Part shown: in pieces, positions 7,412-16,833 of the stretch
Layout of the letters: each line of letters begins with the position of its first letter
How positions within the stretch are numbered: position 1 is the first letter of the stretch
Assembly (NCBI GenBank): GCA_024405895.1
Contig: JAKSNW010000001.1
Coordinates: forward strand, 62,001 to 126,000
Length of the DNA stretch: 64,000 bases
Source of the DNA: Paludibacteraceae bacterium
GTDB taxonomy: Bacteria > Bacteroidota > Bacteroidia > Bacteroidales > Paludibacteraceae
Reading direction: 5' to 3'
Position numbers and translations under genes: made by a program
Notes under the pieces: generated by a model
The model's input: the letters and a program-made list of their open reading frames with translations, nothing else
Database searches by the model: none
What the model was told of the DNA's origin: nothing

Positions 7412-10144
7412 ATGAGTTTCAAACAGGCACATAGACCCCGCACCTTGGCACTTTGGATGGCAATAATCCTTGCCACCATAATGCTTGCGTCATGCTCTAC
7501 CCAGAAAAACACGTGGAGCACCCGCAACTACCATGCCATGACGGTACGTTACAACGTCTATTTCAACGGTAAGAACTCATACAACGACGGCATCAAGCAA
7601 CTAAACAATAGCCACAAAGACGACTTCTCAAAGGTTTTGCCACTCTATACGGTAAGTAACCACGATGGAGCCAAGGCTATTGAGGGACAGATGGATATAA
7701 CGGTAGAGAAATGCCGTAAAGCAATCAAGAACCACAGCATCAAGAAAAAGCCAGAAAAGAAAAAGAAGAAAATGCGCGATGCCGAATACAAGGCATGGCT
7801 GCAACAAGAGGAATTCAACCCGATGATCAATCGCGCCTGGATGCTACTGGGCAAGGCTGAGTTCCACAAGGGCGACTTCATGGGTGCTGTTGGCACAATG
7901 ACATATATTCAAAAGCATTTTGCCCTTGAGCCACTGCCATTGGCAGAAGCCACCATCTGGAAGGCTCGTGCCTATGGCGAACTCGACTGGATGTTTGAGG
8001 CAGAGTCAACACTCTCCAAAATCAATCCGAAGAGCCTTCATTTCTCGCTCAACTCACTCTACCATGCCACTGCTGCCGACCTGAAAATCAAACAGAAGCA
8101 GTATGCCGATGCCATTCCTCATCTTGAACTTGCCATTCCTGGCGAAAAGGATAAGTTTCAACGTACCCGTTTCGAATATATTCTTGGTCAACTCTACGCC
8201 AACACTGGCGAACGAGCCAAAGCCGTGGAACATTTCAACATCGCCGCCAAGAAAGCACAGAACTACGAGATGGAATTCAACGCTACATTGGAGGCGCTGA
8301 AAACCGAGCCAAAGGCACAGACCGCCATCAAGGGATTGGAGCGTATGGCAAAATCGGCGAACAATAAAGACTATCTCGACCAGATTTATCTTGCAGAGGG
8401 TCAGCAGTATCTCTACTTGAAAAAAGAAGACAAGGCCATTGAGATGATGAAGAAAGCCATCGATGCCAGCACACGCAACGGTATTGAGAAAGCGGTGGCT
8501 GCGCAAACACTTGCCGATCTCTATTTCAAGAAGCATCAATACATTGAAGCAGAACCTTATTACCGCCTGGCAGAGAGTCTGCTCAACAATACTAACGACG
8601 ACTATATCACCATTCGCGATCGCAAAGAGATTCTGGGCGAGTTGGTTGGTTACTACGAAACAAAGCAATTGCAAGACAGTCTCTTGATTCTGTCGCGAAA
8701 ATCACCGGCAGAACAACGTAAGATAGTGGACAAAATCATTGAGGAACGCAAGAAAGCCGATGCCGCAGCTGCCAAAGCGGCAGCCGATTCTGCAGCACTT
8801 GCTACAGCCAAAATGAATTCCCCTCAAGGACAGCCTTCCATTCAACCACGTGGTGGCGCAAATGCCGAGTGGTACTTCTATAACACCCAATTGATAAACG
8901 CCGGTGCCAATGAGTTCCGTCGTGTCTGGGGCAACCGTAAACTTGAAGATAACTGGCGTATTGCCAAGATTTCAGGTGGCAGTAGCGACAAATATTCCGA
9001 CACACCAGACAACGGAGCCAAAGGCAAAAGCGACCCTAACGATACCACCGGCAACGACCTCTATAATCCAGAATTCTATCTTGCCCAGATTCCTAAGAAT
9101 GAGGAAGAAAGGGCAAACGCCAGCGAACAGGTGGCAGAGGCGATGTTGAGCATGGGTATGATTTACGAAGACAAGCTCAAGGATGACTCCATAGCCGCAG
9201 TCACATTCCGTGAGATGCGTCGCCGCTTCAACAAACATCCTCGCCTACTCGATATCTACTACTCCTCATACTGTATCTACGGCCGACTCGACAGCCTGAC
9301 AGCCCAAGAGGAGATGCGTCAACGCATTATCAACGAGTATCCTGACAGCAAGTATGCTGCCATGCTCTCGCAGCCAGACTATGCAGAGCGAGCCACCAAG
9401 ATGTATAACATGCAAGATTCTCTGTATCAAGCAACCTATCGTGCTTATATGAATGGTGCATACGATACTGTCAAGATGAACTACGCATGGATAGAACGTG
9501 AGTATCCGACATCGCAGATGTTACCTCAGTTTACACTGCTGAATGCGCTGTCGCTTGGTCGTGAAGGTCAGGACGAAGCCTTCCGTGCTGCTATTGGCGA
9601 GATGGTGAAGAAGTTCCCACAAGACAACGTTTCCGACCTTGGTCGCGACCTTCTGGCTCATATTGGACAAGGCAAGACCTCGGCAACAGACGGCACACCA
9701 CAGAGTCCAACCATGGGCTCAGACCCTCTCACAGGCAACATCACTGCCAATACGACTTCCTCCGGCAGCAACGGTGGCAAGAAAACAGTTACATTCTCCT
9801 CGGAGACACGCGTGCCATACACTGTGGCACTTGTGATTAAGCAGCCAAACATCATCACAGCCAACCAGTTACTTTACGATGTGGCAGCCTTCAACTTCAC
9901 TCGCTTCATGGTGAAAGACTTCGACCTCCGCATCACGAAACTGGAAAACTACGATGCTGTTGTTGTGTCGGGACTTATGCACAGAGACGAAGCCCTGTGG
10001 TATGAAAAGATGGTTCAGGATGAGCCTCAACTCGCCCAACATATCAACCAAGGCGTGCTTAAACTGGTGGTTATCTCCGTAGACAACCTCGCCAAGATTG
10101 GCTATCCGCTCACTATTGAGCAGTACGAGGAGTTCGCCCGATAA
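7412..10144 (+). CDS. porW: T9SS/gliding TPR lipoprotein, PorW/SprE family
   Basis: 910 residues. A lipoprotein signal peptide ends in LASCS (Cys27), so it is lipidated in the envelope. The mature start, STQKNTWSTRNYHAMTVRYNVYFNGKNSY, is characteristic of SprE/PorW, a component required for type IX secretion that is thought to link the ring and motor parts. TPR-like helical repeats run through residues 130-440 (for example AEFHKGDFMGAVGTMTYIQK and YLKKEDKAIEMMKKAI). An Ala/Lys-rich linker follows (about 445-470), then a second TPR-like section. It has no obvious own promoter and lies 58 bases after recG. The neighbouring gene downstream is porX, a T9SS regulator, which supports the call. Confidence 0.85.
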   Translation: MSFKQAHRPRTLALWMAIILATIMLASCSTQKNTWSTRNYHAMTVRYNVYFNGKNSYNDGIKQLNNSHKDDFSKVLPLYTVSNHDGAKAIEGQMDITVEKCRKAIKNHSIKKKPEKKKKKMRDAEYKAWLQQEEFNPMINRAWMLLGKAEFHKGDFMGAVGTMTYIQKHFALEPLPLAEATIWKARAYGELDWMFEAESTLSKINPKSLHFSLNSLYHATAADLKIKQKQYADAIPHLELAIPGEKDKFQRTRFEYILGQLYANTGERAKAVEHFNIAAKKAQNYEMEFNATLEALKTEPKAQTAIKGLERMAKSANNKDYLDQIYLAEGQQYLYLKKEDKAIEMMKKAIDASTRNGIEKAVAAQTLADLYFKKHQYIEAEPYYRLAESLLNNTNDDYITIRDRKEILGELVGYYETKQLQDSLLILSRKSPAEQRKIVDKIIEERKKADAAAAKAAADSAALATAKMNSPQGQPSIQPRGGANAEWYFYNTQLINAGANEFRRVWGNRKLEDNWRIAKISGGSSDKYSDTPDNGAKGKSDPNDTTGNDLYNPEFYLAQIPKNEEERANASEQVAEAMLSMGMIYEDKLKDDSIAAVTFREMRRRFNKHPRLLDIYYSSYCIYGRLDSLTAQEEMRQRIINEYPDSKYAAMLSQPDYAERATKMYNMQDSLYQATYRAYMNGAYDTVKMNYAWIEREYPTSQMLPQFTLLNALSLGREGQDEAFRAAIGEMVKKFPQDNVSDLGRDLLAHIGQGKTSATDGTPQSPTMGSDPLTGNITANTTSSGSNGGKKTVTFSSETRVPYTVALVIKQPNIITANQLLYDVAAFNFTRFMVKDFDLRITKLENYDAVVVSGLMHRDEALWYEKMVQDEPQLAQHINQGVLKLVVISVDNLAKIGYPLTIEQYEEFAR

Positions 10145-10200
10145 ATAGTAGGTGCGAACCCAAACAACCGAAAATTCACTCCCTTACAATAATACAAAAA

Positions 10201-11769
10201 GTGGATAATACACAAGGACATATTCTCTGGGTGGACGATGAAATAGATCTCTTGAAAGCCCACTTCCTCTATCTTGAACGCAAGAATTACCAACTCACCG
10301 CTGCCACCAATGGTATCGATGCCATCGACATGGTACGCAACCAGCATTTCGACATCGTCTTCCTCGATGAGAACATGCCGGGCAAGAGCGGTCTCGAGGT
10401 GCTTGGCGAACTGAAAGCCATCGCGCCATCACTACCGGTAGTCATGATTACCAAGAACGAAGAGGAAGATTTCATGGATATGGCCATAGGCAATCTCGCA
10501 GCCGACTATCTCATCAAGCCCGTCAAGCCCGAGCAGATTCTCCTTACGCTGAAGAAAAATATCCACAAGAAAGAAATTCTCAACCAGCAGACCACCACAG
10601 GTTACCGCGAAGAGTTTGGCGAAATCGGCATGCAGATGTCAGAATCGCTTACCCCTTCACAATGGGGCGATCTCTACCGCCGACTTGTCAACTGGGACCT
10701 CCGCCTCACCGAAGCGGACAACAGCATGGCTGAGATGTTGCGAATGCAATGGAGCGAAGCCAACCGTCTGTTCGGCCGTTATGTGAAAAGCCATTATCTC
10801 GAATGGCTTGAAGCCGATGCCGACCACCGTCCGCTACTCAGCCCAGACATCATGCCTAAGCGCGTGTTCCCGCTGATAGACAAGGGTGAGAAGGTGTTTG
10901 TAGTGGTTATCGACAATTTCCGCTTCGACCAATGGAAAGCCATTCAGCCCCTGCTTGCAGACAGTTTCAATTTCAGCAGCGAGGAACTCTATTTCTCCAT
11001 TCTTCCAACTGCCACACAATATGCCCGCAATGCCATCTTCTCCGGCTTGATGCCAGTTCAGATAGCCAAGATGTATCCGGAACTGTGGGTAGAAGAAGAT
11101 GAAGACGAGGGCAAGAACCTCAACGAGGAGCCACTCATCCGTACGCTTTTGCAACGTTACCGCCGCCAGGACACTAAGTTTGCATACCATAAAATCAACG
11201 ACACCACTGCCGGCGAACGTTTCATTGAGCAGTTGCCAACAATGAAAAACCACAGCCTCAACGTCTGCGTGCTCAATTTCATTGACATGCTCTCACATGC
11301 CCGAACCGAATCAAAGGCGATCCGTGAACTGGCTTCCACCGAAGCAGCCTACCGTGACCTTGCAGAAGGATGGTTCCGCCACTCCTCCACACTGGCTATC
11401 TTCCGCGAGATGGCTCGCTTAGGTTTCACCGTAGTGCTCACTACCGACCATGGTGCCATTCGCGTACATAAACCACAAAAGGTGGTAGGCGACAAAACAA
11501 CATCACTCAACCTACGTTATAAAGTCGGCCGTCAGATGAGTTATCCGTCGAAAGCGGTATTTGAAATCACGCAACCTCAACGCTACGGACTCCCGTCGCC
11601 CAATGTATCCAGTGCCTACATCTTCACACTGGAGAACGATTTCTTCGCCTATCCAAACAACTACAACTACTACGTTTCCTACTATCGCGACACATTCCAA
11701 CATGGCGGTATCTCGTTGGAGGAAATGATGATTCCACTTGTAGTTATGCGTCCAAAAGGGGAGAAATAG
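10201..11769 (+). CDS. porX: T9SS response regulator PorX: receiver plus PglZ-type domain
   Basis: 522 residues, GTG start. Residues 1-120 are a CheY-like receiver with the acidic pair D12-D13, phosphoacceptor D56 (FLDENMPGKSG), T84 and K106. Instead of a DNA-binding domain, the C-terminal part (about 200-522) is a PglZ domain of the alkaline phosphatase superfamily, with VVVIDNFRFDQW, the ATQYARNAIFSGLMP nucleophile region and the metal-binding TTDHG. PorX is the known regulator of type IX secretion genes with partner PorY. It sits 57 bases downstream of porW/sprE, probably in one transcript. Confidence 0.92.
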   Translation: MDNTQGHILWVDDEIDLLKAHFLYLERKNYQLTAATNGIDAIDMVRNQHFDIVFLDENMPGKSGLEVLGELKAIAPSLPVVMITKNEEEDFMDMAIGNLAADYLIKPVKPEQILLTLKKNIHKKEILNQQTTTGYREEFGEIGMQMSESLTPSQWGDLYRRLVNWDLRLTEADNSMAEMLRMQWSEANRLFGRYVKSHYLEWLEADADHRPLLSPDIMPKRVFPLIDKGEKVFVVVIDNFRFDQWKAIQPLLADSFNFSSEELYFSILPTATQYARNAIFSGLMPVQIAKMYPELWVEEDEDEGKNLNEEPLIRTLLQRYRRQDTKFAYHKINDTTAGERFIEQLPTMKNHSLNVCVLNFIDMLSHARTESKAIRELASTEAAYRDLAEGWFRHSSTLAIFREMARLGFTVVLTTDHGAIRVHKPQKVVGDKTTSLNLRYKVGRQMSYPSKAVFEITQPQRYGLPSPNVSSAYIFTLENDFFAYPNNYNYYVSYYRDTFQHGGISLEEMMIPLVVMRPKGEK

Positions 11770-11799
11770 CTACTTTACACATATAACAATATATAAATG

Positions 11800-11831
11800 T
11801 TTGCGTATTTCAAACTTTTATATAATTTTGC
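11800..11831 (+). promoter_or_regulatory. Bacteroidota-type promoter
   Basis: TTTG at 11800-11803, 19-base spacer, TAATTTTGC at 11823-11831, upstream of the small membrane protein at 11898. Confidence 0.75.
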
Positions 11832-11897
11832 ACGCCGAATCAGAGCCTGCTCCGATTCCAACAATCCATTGATTATAAATACAATAAAATAAACTTC

Positions 11898-12302
11898 ATG
11901 AAACTTACTACAATAATTCTCGAAACTCTTTCATATATTGCTCAGGTATTCGCTATCGTATTCCTGTTCTTGAGTTTCGATTCTGCCAACGTATTAGTAG
12001 GCATTCTAACATTCGTAGCCCTCTGGGTTGTCGGATTCGCTTTGTATAGAACAGAACGTCTCTTGGAAAAGAAAAGAGAAATGCCCGTTGTCCACTACGA
12101 TTATATCATTCTGATAGTAATCGGTTGGTTAATGATTGCTGTGGCACTTGTAGAATTGTTTACACCAAAAATTGCCGAAACCCAAACCACCTTCGCTTTC
12201 GCACAGATTGTTTGGAGTCTCTACCTTATCGGTTCCGGCATCTTCCGTCGTTCTTTGTACAAAAAAGAAGACGAGCAATTCGAAAATTCTTCAGAAGAAT
12301 AA
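11898..12302 (+). CDS. small integral membrane protein, unknown function
   Basis: 134 residues with about four hydrophobic segments (IAQVFAIVFLFLSF, VLVGILTFVALWVVGFALY, YIILIVIGWLMIAVALVELF, FAQIVWSLYLIGSGIF) and an acidic C-terminal tail. I do not recognise the family. It has its own promoter and ends at a bidirectional terminator, so it is a single-gene transcript. Confidence 0.65.
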   Translation: MKLTTIILETLSYIAQVFAIVFLFLSFDSANVLVGILTFVALWVVGFALYRTERLLEKKREMPVVHYDYIILIVIGWLMIAVALVELFTPKIAETQTTFAFAQIVWSLYLIGSGIFRRSLYKKEDEQFENSSEE

Positions 12303-12324
12303 TTCCTATTACACATACAAAAAA

Positions 12325-12358
12325 AGAGAGTCAACCCGAACGGTTGGCTCTCTTTGTT
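12325..12358. terminator. bidirectional terminator between convergent genes
   Basis: A 12-bp stem (AGAGAGTCAACC / GGTTGGCTCTCT, 12325-12336 with 12342-12353) is flanked by A-rich sequence on the left and T-rich sequence on the right. It serves the gene ending at 12302 and the minus-strand transporter ending at 12377. Confidence 0.85.
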
Positions 12359-12376
12359 TATTTTACCGACTCCCGA

Positions 12377-14047
12377 TTAAGACTCGGTAGCCGCATTGAT
12401 GCGTTTGAGGAGGGCAAACATGATGGCGGCAGCGATAAAGCAGAGTGCCATGAGAATGGTCCAGTTGGCCCACAATGGCACGTTCTCCCAAAGCATGGAT
12501 GGGATAGATGAGAGGTAGTTGCCCACAGCAGTAGCAGCAAACCAGAGACCCATCATCAAGCCTTTATACTTAGGAGGTGCAACCTTCGACACGAAGCTGA
12601 TGCCCATAGGGCTGAGGAGCAACTCGGCAAAGGTCAACACGAGGTAGGTACCGATGAGGTAGGTAGGAACAACAGGATCGGCAGAAACGCCACCGTGGAG
12701 TTCTGATGGAGCCACCTGACCGGCAGAAGCAAGGAGCATCACGAGATAGCCGAGACCTGCCACCATCATACCCAAGCCAATCTTGGTAGGAGCAGAAGGT
12801 TCTTTGCCTTTAGCAGCCATGGCACCGAAGATAGCCATTGAGACTGGTGTGAGGGCAACCACGAAGAATGGGTTGAACTGTTGGAACTGTTGTGGAAGGA
12901 TATTGATAGAGGCATCCATGCCACTGTAGAGGGCATAAGCACCACCCCAGAGGGCGAGAGTTACGATGCCGCAGATTCCTTTAGAAGAAGCCTTTTCGCT
13001 CTGGAAGGTAGCAAACAAAGTGTAGATAGAGACAGCGATGAGGAACAAAGGCCAGATGTTGAAGCCGATGCGGAGCAAACCGCTGACAGAGGTCTGCGTA
13101 TAGTCGCGGGCGAAATAGGTGAGTGAAGAACCATTCTGGTGGAAAGCCATCCAGAAGAAGATAACGACAGCGAATACGAAGCAGAGAGCCACGATGCGGT
13201 CTTTGGTCTGTTTTGGAGTGAGTTCTACAACAGACTCGTTGCCGCTCTCCTTGGCTTGTTTTACGTTGACGTCGGCATGGCGGAACCAAGGACGGCAAGC
13301 GAGATAGATGGCGATGGAGAGGATGAGTGAAACGCAAGCCACAGCGAAGCCGAGGTTGTAGGAGGTTGAGAGTTGGTCGATATAGAAGCGGCTGAACTCC
13401 TCAACGGTGGTGTAGTCGCCAGGCATAGCAGCCATGTATTCGGTCATCTTGTCGACATTGGTCATATCGCCACCGAGAATCTGATGTGCGAAGGCTGGGA
13501 TGTCGGCTTTGTAGACGAGACCGCTCTTGCCCAACCAGAGGTTGACGAGATAGGTAGCGGCTGTTGGGGCGAACATAGAGCCGAGGTTGATGGCCATGTA
13601 GAAGAGGCTGAAGGCGGAGTCACGTCGTGCCGAGTACTTCGGATCGTCGTAGAGATTACCAACCATAACCTGGAGGTTGCCCTTGAAGAGACCCGTACCG
13701 AGGGCAATGAGCACGAGGGCAAGCACCATGAGGGCGAGGGCGAGGCCACGGCTCTCGAAGGAACTGACAGGAACGGTGAGACAGGCATAGCCGAGGAACA
13801 TCACGGCAACACCAGTGATTACACATTTGCCATAGCCAATCTTGTCGGCAAGGATACCGCCGATGACAGGCATGAAATAGACGGCTGCCAGGAAGATAGC
13901 ATAGAACTGTCCGGCGGCAGCGGCAGAGAAGCCAAACTTAGCCTGCAGATAGAGCAGGAAGATGGCCAGCATGGTGTAGTAGCCAAAGCGTTCGCCGGTG
14001 TTGGAGAGCGCCAGAGCATACAGACCTTTGGGTTGTCCTTTGAACAT
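12377..14047 (-). CDS. POT-family proton-coupled peptide transporter (first of two)
   Basis: 556 residues, multi-spanning major-facilitator protein. Near the N-terminus it carries the POT proton-coupling signature (SNTGERFGYYTMLAIFLLY, an ExxER motif at about 18-22), then the family blocks YFMPVIGGILADK and FSLFYMAINLGSMFAPT. The second half carries VVIFFWMAFHQNGSSLTYFA. It takes up di- and tripeptides with protons across the inner membrane. It is transcribed alone from the promoter at 14084 to the terminator at 12325. A paralogue lies at 18587-20248. Confidence 0.9.
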   Translation of the reverse strand: MFKGQPKGLYALALSNTGERFGYYTMLAIFLLYLQAKFGFSAAAAGQFYAIFLAAVYFMPVIGGILADKIGYGKCVITGVAVMFLGYACLTVPVSSFESRGLALALMVLALVLIALGTGLFKGNLQVMVGNLYDDPKYSARRDSAFSLFYMAINLGSMFAPTAATYLVNLWLGKSGLVYKADIPAFAHQILGGDMTNVDKMTEYMAAMPGDYTTVEEFSRFYIDQLSTSYNLGFAVACVSLILSIAIYLACRPWFRHADVNVKQAKESGNESVVELTPKQTKDRIVALCFVFAVVIFFWMAFHQNGSSLTYFARDYTQTSVSGLLRIGFNIWPLFLIAVSIYTLFATFQSEKASSKGICGIVTLALWGGAYALYSGMDASINILPQQFQQFNPFFVVALTPVSMAIFGAMAAKGKEPSAPTKIGLGMMVAGLGYLVMLLASAGQVAPSELHGGVSADPVVPTYLIGTYLVLTFAELLLSPMGISFVSKVAPPKYKGLMMGLWFAATAVGNYLSSIPSMLWENVPLWANWTILMALCFIAAAIMFALLKRINAATES

Positions 14048-14083
14048 AAGTTTTTCTATTTATTGATTGATTATTTTGCGGCT

Positions 14084-14092
14084 GCAAAGATA
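14084..14092 (-). promoter_or_regulatory. -7 box of the first POT transporter
   Basis: On the minus strand the sequence is TATCTTTGC, 36 bases before the ATG. A good -33 TTTG at the usual distance is not seen. Confidence 0.55.
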
Positions 14093-14205
14093 CAACTTTT
14101 CGGTCGGACTATTGAACTGTCAAAACTATCGTACGCAGGCGTGCAGACCTTTTTTTATCTCTTTCGTAATAATGCAGCCCATCGTGCAAGTAGTGAAAAC
14201 CATAA

Positions 14206-14599
14206 ATTGCAAAATGCAATTCTTCGTGTGAGGTGGTGATACGACCTATTGCAAAATGCAATTCCTCGTGTGAGGTGGTGATACGACCTATTGCAAAATG
14301 CGATTCATCGTGTAAGGATGTGATACGTTCAATTGCAAAATGCAATTCTTCGTGTGAGGTGGTGATACGTTCAATTGCAAAATGCAATTCTTCGTGTGAG
14401 GATGTGATACGTTCAATTGCAAAATGCAATTCTTCGTGTGAGGTGGTGATACGTTCAATTGCAAAATGCAATTCTTCGTGTGAGGATGTGATACGTTCAA
14501 TTGCAAAATGCAATTCCTCGTGTGAGGTGGTGATACGTCCTATTGCAAAATGCAATTCTTCGTGTGAGGTGGTGACACGACCTATTGCAAAATGCAATT
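14206..14599. repeat. 42-bp tandem minisatellite, nine full copies plus a partial one
   Basis: Unit starts fall exactly every 42 bases (14206, 14248 ... 14584). Each unit contains ATTGCA-AAA-TGCAAT, a perfect 6-bp inverted repeat, followed by a TTCGTGTGAGG-type segment that alternates between GGTGGTG and GGATGTG. Because 42 is a multiple of three, both strands stay open and would encode 14-residue repeats (minus strand HFAIGRITTSHEEL-like). There is no promoter, signal or conserved start, so I treat it as a non-coding repeat next to the first POT promoter. Confidence 0.9.
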
Positions 14600-14737
14600 C
14601 ATAATATACGTTGTGATGAGGTCAAGATATTTTCTGAAAACACAATGAAAACGGGAAGTTAATTTAGGTGCAAAAAGGCGAACCGAGGTGACCCAAGCTA
14701 ACATCGATGCCAGATGGCGATAGTGACGGGGGAATGA

Positions 14738-14770
14738 AAAACGCCATCCCTCACAGTTGAAGGATGGCGT
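14738..14770 (-). terminator. Rho-independent terminator (minus strand)
   Basis: A 9-bp stem (14741-14749 with 14762-14770, ACGCCATCC / GGATGGCGT) is followed on the minus strand by TTTTTC. It ends transcription of the secreted protein at 14809. Confidence 0.8.
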
Positions 14771-14808
14771 TGAAAGTATTTGTGGTTTTGCGTATTACTC
14801 AGAGAGGA

Positions 14809-16233
14809 CTATTGTTTTTGATAAAAAGGTTGTAATATGGACATTGCAGCTATAGAAAATTCTTCAAACAAGTAATTAATCAACTTCTTTGATTGATTAT
14901 CTGTTTGTTTCGAGATTATTGGTTGTATTTGTTTATAAAGATTATATTTTGCTGTGGCATATTGTGTATTTGGTAGAAACGCCTTATCTCCATTAATTAA
15001 GATGCTAGCAATCCGTTTGTTGTTTTTTATACAATGCATTAAGCCATATACCTCACAATCATCTTCATCTAAATGTAATATCTGAATCTCTAAAAGTAAA
15101 TCATTGTCCATTAGATTGACTTTTGAATCATAGGGGATAACATTATCTATAGAAGACTTTTCACGAAATAATACTTCTAAAACTCCACTAAAAATATCCT
15201 CTACTATTGGTTCAAAATCCATTTCAAAAACTTTTTTGTAAATAGGAGGACATAAAGGTTTTATATCATATATCTTAAGGTAAACCTTTGAACATTCAAA
15301 GATAGATTCCAAAGAGCCTTTATACCTAAAATTTTGGTTTGTCAAATAATTTAATAAATCCAATTCTTCTTTGCTATTATTTAAGATGGGATAGGACTTG
15401 TCATTTCTATTAATATCAGAATTTCTATTAATATCAGAATTTCTATTAATATCGGAATTTCTATCAATATCGGAATTTCTATCAATATCAGATTGAGAAC
15501 TTTGAATTGCATCTCCTTTCTGAGATTTAGGGATACGATAAGCAATAGCTCTTATGTTTTCTGGTTTTCCAGCACTTCGTGTGTTTTTTCTTGCAGACTC
15601 AACAATCAAAACCAACCCACATCCCTCATCAGCAGCCTCTTGTTGCAATTCTTTAAGAGTTTTTAAATATTGACGATTACCTAAACCTAAACTGTATGAA
15701 GACTCAGATAAATCCTTGACTTTCTCATAGCCATATGTATCTTCAACATTACGAGTGACAACGACATCTTCCCATTGACGTTTGTTTGTAATGATTTTTA
15801 CATTCAACATATCAGAAAAAACTTCTTCCCTTCCTGTTGAATATACAATTTTTGAAACTACATTCTTGTATAATTCAGTAGGTACACTTTCCCCAGCATA
15901 CACTACTTCAATTGTTTTACTGGAGACTCGGTTGATTTTAGCTCTTATTACCTTTCCTCCTCGGAAATATATTTGGTCAAATTTTTGGGATGTCTTTGTA
16001 GTAAAATTTTGTACTCTACCACTAATAAAAATTATCTTTTCTATTGTAGATGTTTCTGAAACGGTTTGAAAAGAATCTCCCGGGAACATGTATTCCACTG
16101 TTGATGGATTAACTTTGACGACTTTTACTGCTACTCTTTCTCCGTTTGTAAAATAAATAGTATCTCTTTTTTGAGCATTTACATTTACCAACAAGCAGAA
16201 CAAAGATAATAATATTATTATAAGTTTTTTCAT
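14809..16233 (-). CDS. secreted protein with paired small beta domains and a hexapeptide repeat
   Basis: 474 residues with a clear signal peptide (MKKLIIILLSLFCLLVNVNAQ, cut after about 20). Two related segments follow: DTIYFTNGERVAVKVVKVNP at about 24 and DQIYFRGGKVIRAKINRVSS at about 86. They look like duplicated small beta-barrel modules of periplasmic Bacteroidales proteins. Around residues 248-277 an asparagine/aspartate-rich hexapeptide (NSDI[N/D]R) is repeated five times. The C-terminal 180 residues resemble no family I know. Function unknown; export to the periplasm or outer surface is likely. Confidence 0.65.
   Translation of the reverse strand: MKKLIIILLSLFCLLVNVNAQKRDTIYFTNGERVAVKVVKVNPSTVEYMFPGDSFQTVSETSTIEKIIFISGRVQNFTTKTSQKFDQIYFRGGKVIRAKINRVSSKTIEVVYAGESVPTELYKNVVSKIVYSTGREEVFSDMLNVKIITNKRQWEDVVVTRNVEDTYGYEKVKDLSESSYSLGLGNRQYLKTLKELQQEAADEGCGLVLIVESARKNTRSAGKPENIRAIAYRIPKSQKGDAIQSSQSDIDRNSDIDRNSDINRNSDINRNSDINRNDKSYPILNNSKEELDLLNYLTNQNFRYKGSLESIFECSKVYLKIYDIKPLCPPIYKKVFEMDFEPIVEDIFSGVLEVLFREKSSIDNVIPYDSKVNLMDNDLLLEIQILHLDEDDCEVYGLMHCIKNNKRIASILINGDKAFLPNTQYATAKYNLYKQIQPIISKQTDNQSKKLINYLFEEFSIAAMSILQPFYQKQ
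15403..15492 (-). repeat. 18-bp in-frame tandem repeat, five copies
   Basis: The plus-strand unit is ATTTCTATTAATATCAGA, at 15403, 15421, 15439, 15457 and 15475. It encodes the NSDI[N/D]R hexapeptide and could vary in copy number without breaking the frame. Confidence 0.9.
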
Positions 16234-16833
16234 ATAAAAAGAAATTCTCTCGCACCCAAAGAGAATAGTTTGTATATTGCATTAATATACGTTATACAAA
16301 AAAGCGTGGATGCCCATTTCGTTTGTTTGTCAATGAGGTTTTCCACGACCTTAAGCAACTAACAAACGACAAGACACCCACGCAAACGGATATATGTACG
16401 CCGTGAAATGTGCCATTGACATACATCTATGGCACACCCACGGAACAGACATAAGCACGTCCGTGAGCATCATAACATCGTCTTGCCTTGGTTGCTTAGT
16501 AGAAAGTGGAAATTTCATTGACCAAGAACAAGCGTTGAATGACGCTTTTGTATTTCGGGGACAAAAATACTACATTTTGGCAATAATAAAAGCAAAATTT
16601 TACATTTTTTCTCCTTTAGTCTTCGCGACCAAAGTCTTCACAGAGAATTTTACTGTCGCAACGATTTTACATGAAGTCCATGCAAGATTGTTTTGCTGTT
16701 TACGCTACCTTGCACAAAGTCCATGCACGACAGTTTTACGTTTATGTCAACTTGCACAAAGTTCGGGAAGTTTGAAATGCAGTTGCTGAAGATTTCAAGA
16801 TGCTGCTATGACAACGAAGAAAAGCAAAAAAAA
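16234..16833. other. non-coding stretch with clustered inverted repeats
   Basis: There is no convincing gene. Four perfect inverted repeats are packed into 16304-16465: GCGTGG/CCACGC (16304 with 16378), TCGTTTGTT/AACAAACGA (16319-16327 with 16361-16369), GTGCCAT/ATGGCAC (16410 with 16429) and CACGGA/TCCGTG (16439 with 16460). The first encloses the second. Further right, phrases around CAAAGTCCATGCA and CATGAAGTCCATGCA recur near 16673 and 16719. It could be a structured RNA or the remains of a mobile element. Confidence 0.45.

Noticed and set aside
14109..14597. 162-codon minus-strand frame encoding 14-residue repeats
   Set aside because: The repeat length is a multiple of three, so both strands are open by necessity. 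No signal peptide, promoter or non-repetitive conserved part was seen.
14206..14599. Possible CRISPR array
   Set aside because: The units are contiguous 42-bp tandem copies without unique spacers, and no cas genes are nearby.
16394..16789. 131-codon plus-strand frame
   Set aside because: It overlaps the inverted-repeat cluster, has no recognisable domains and no promoter or start context.
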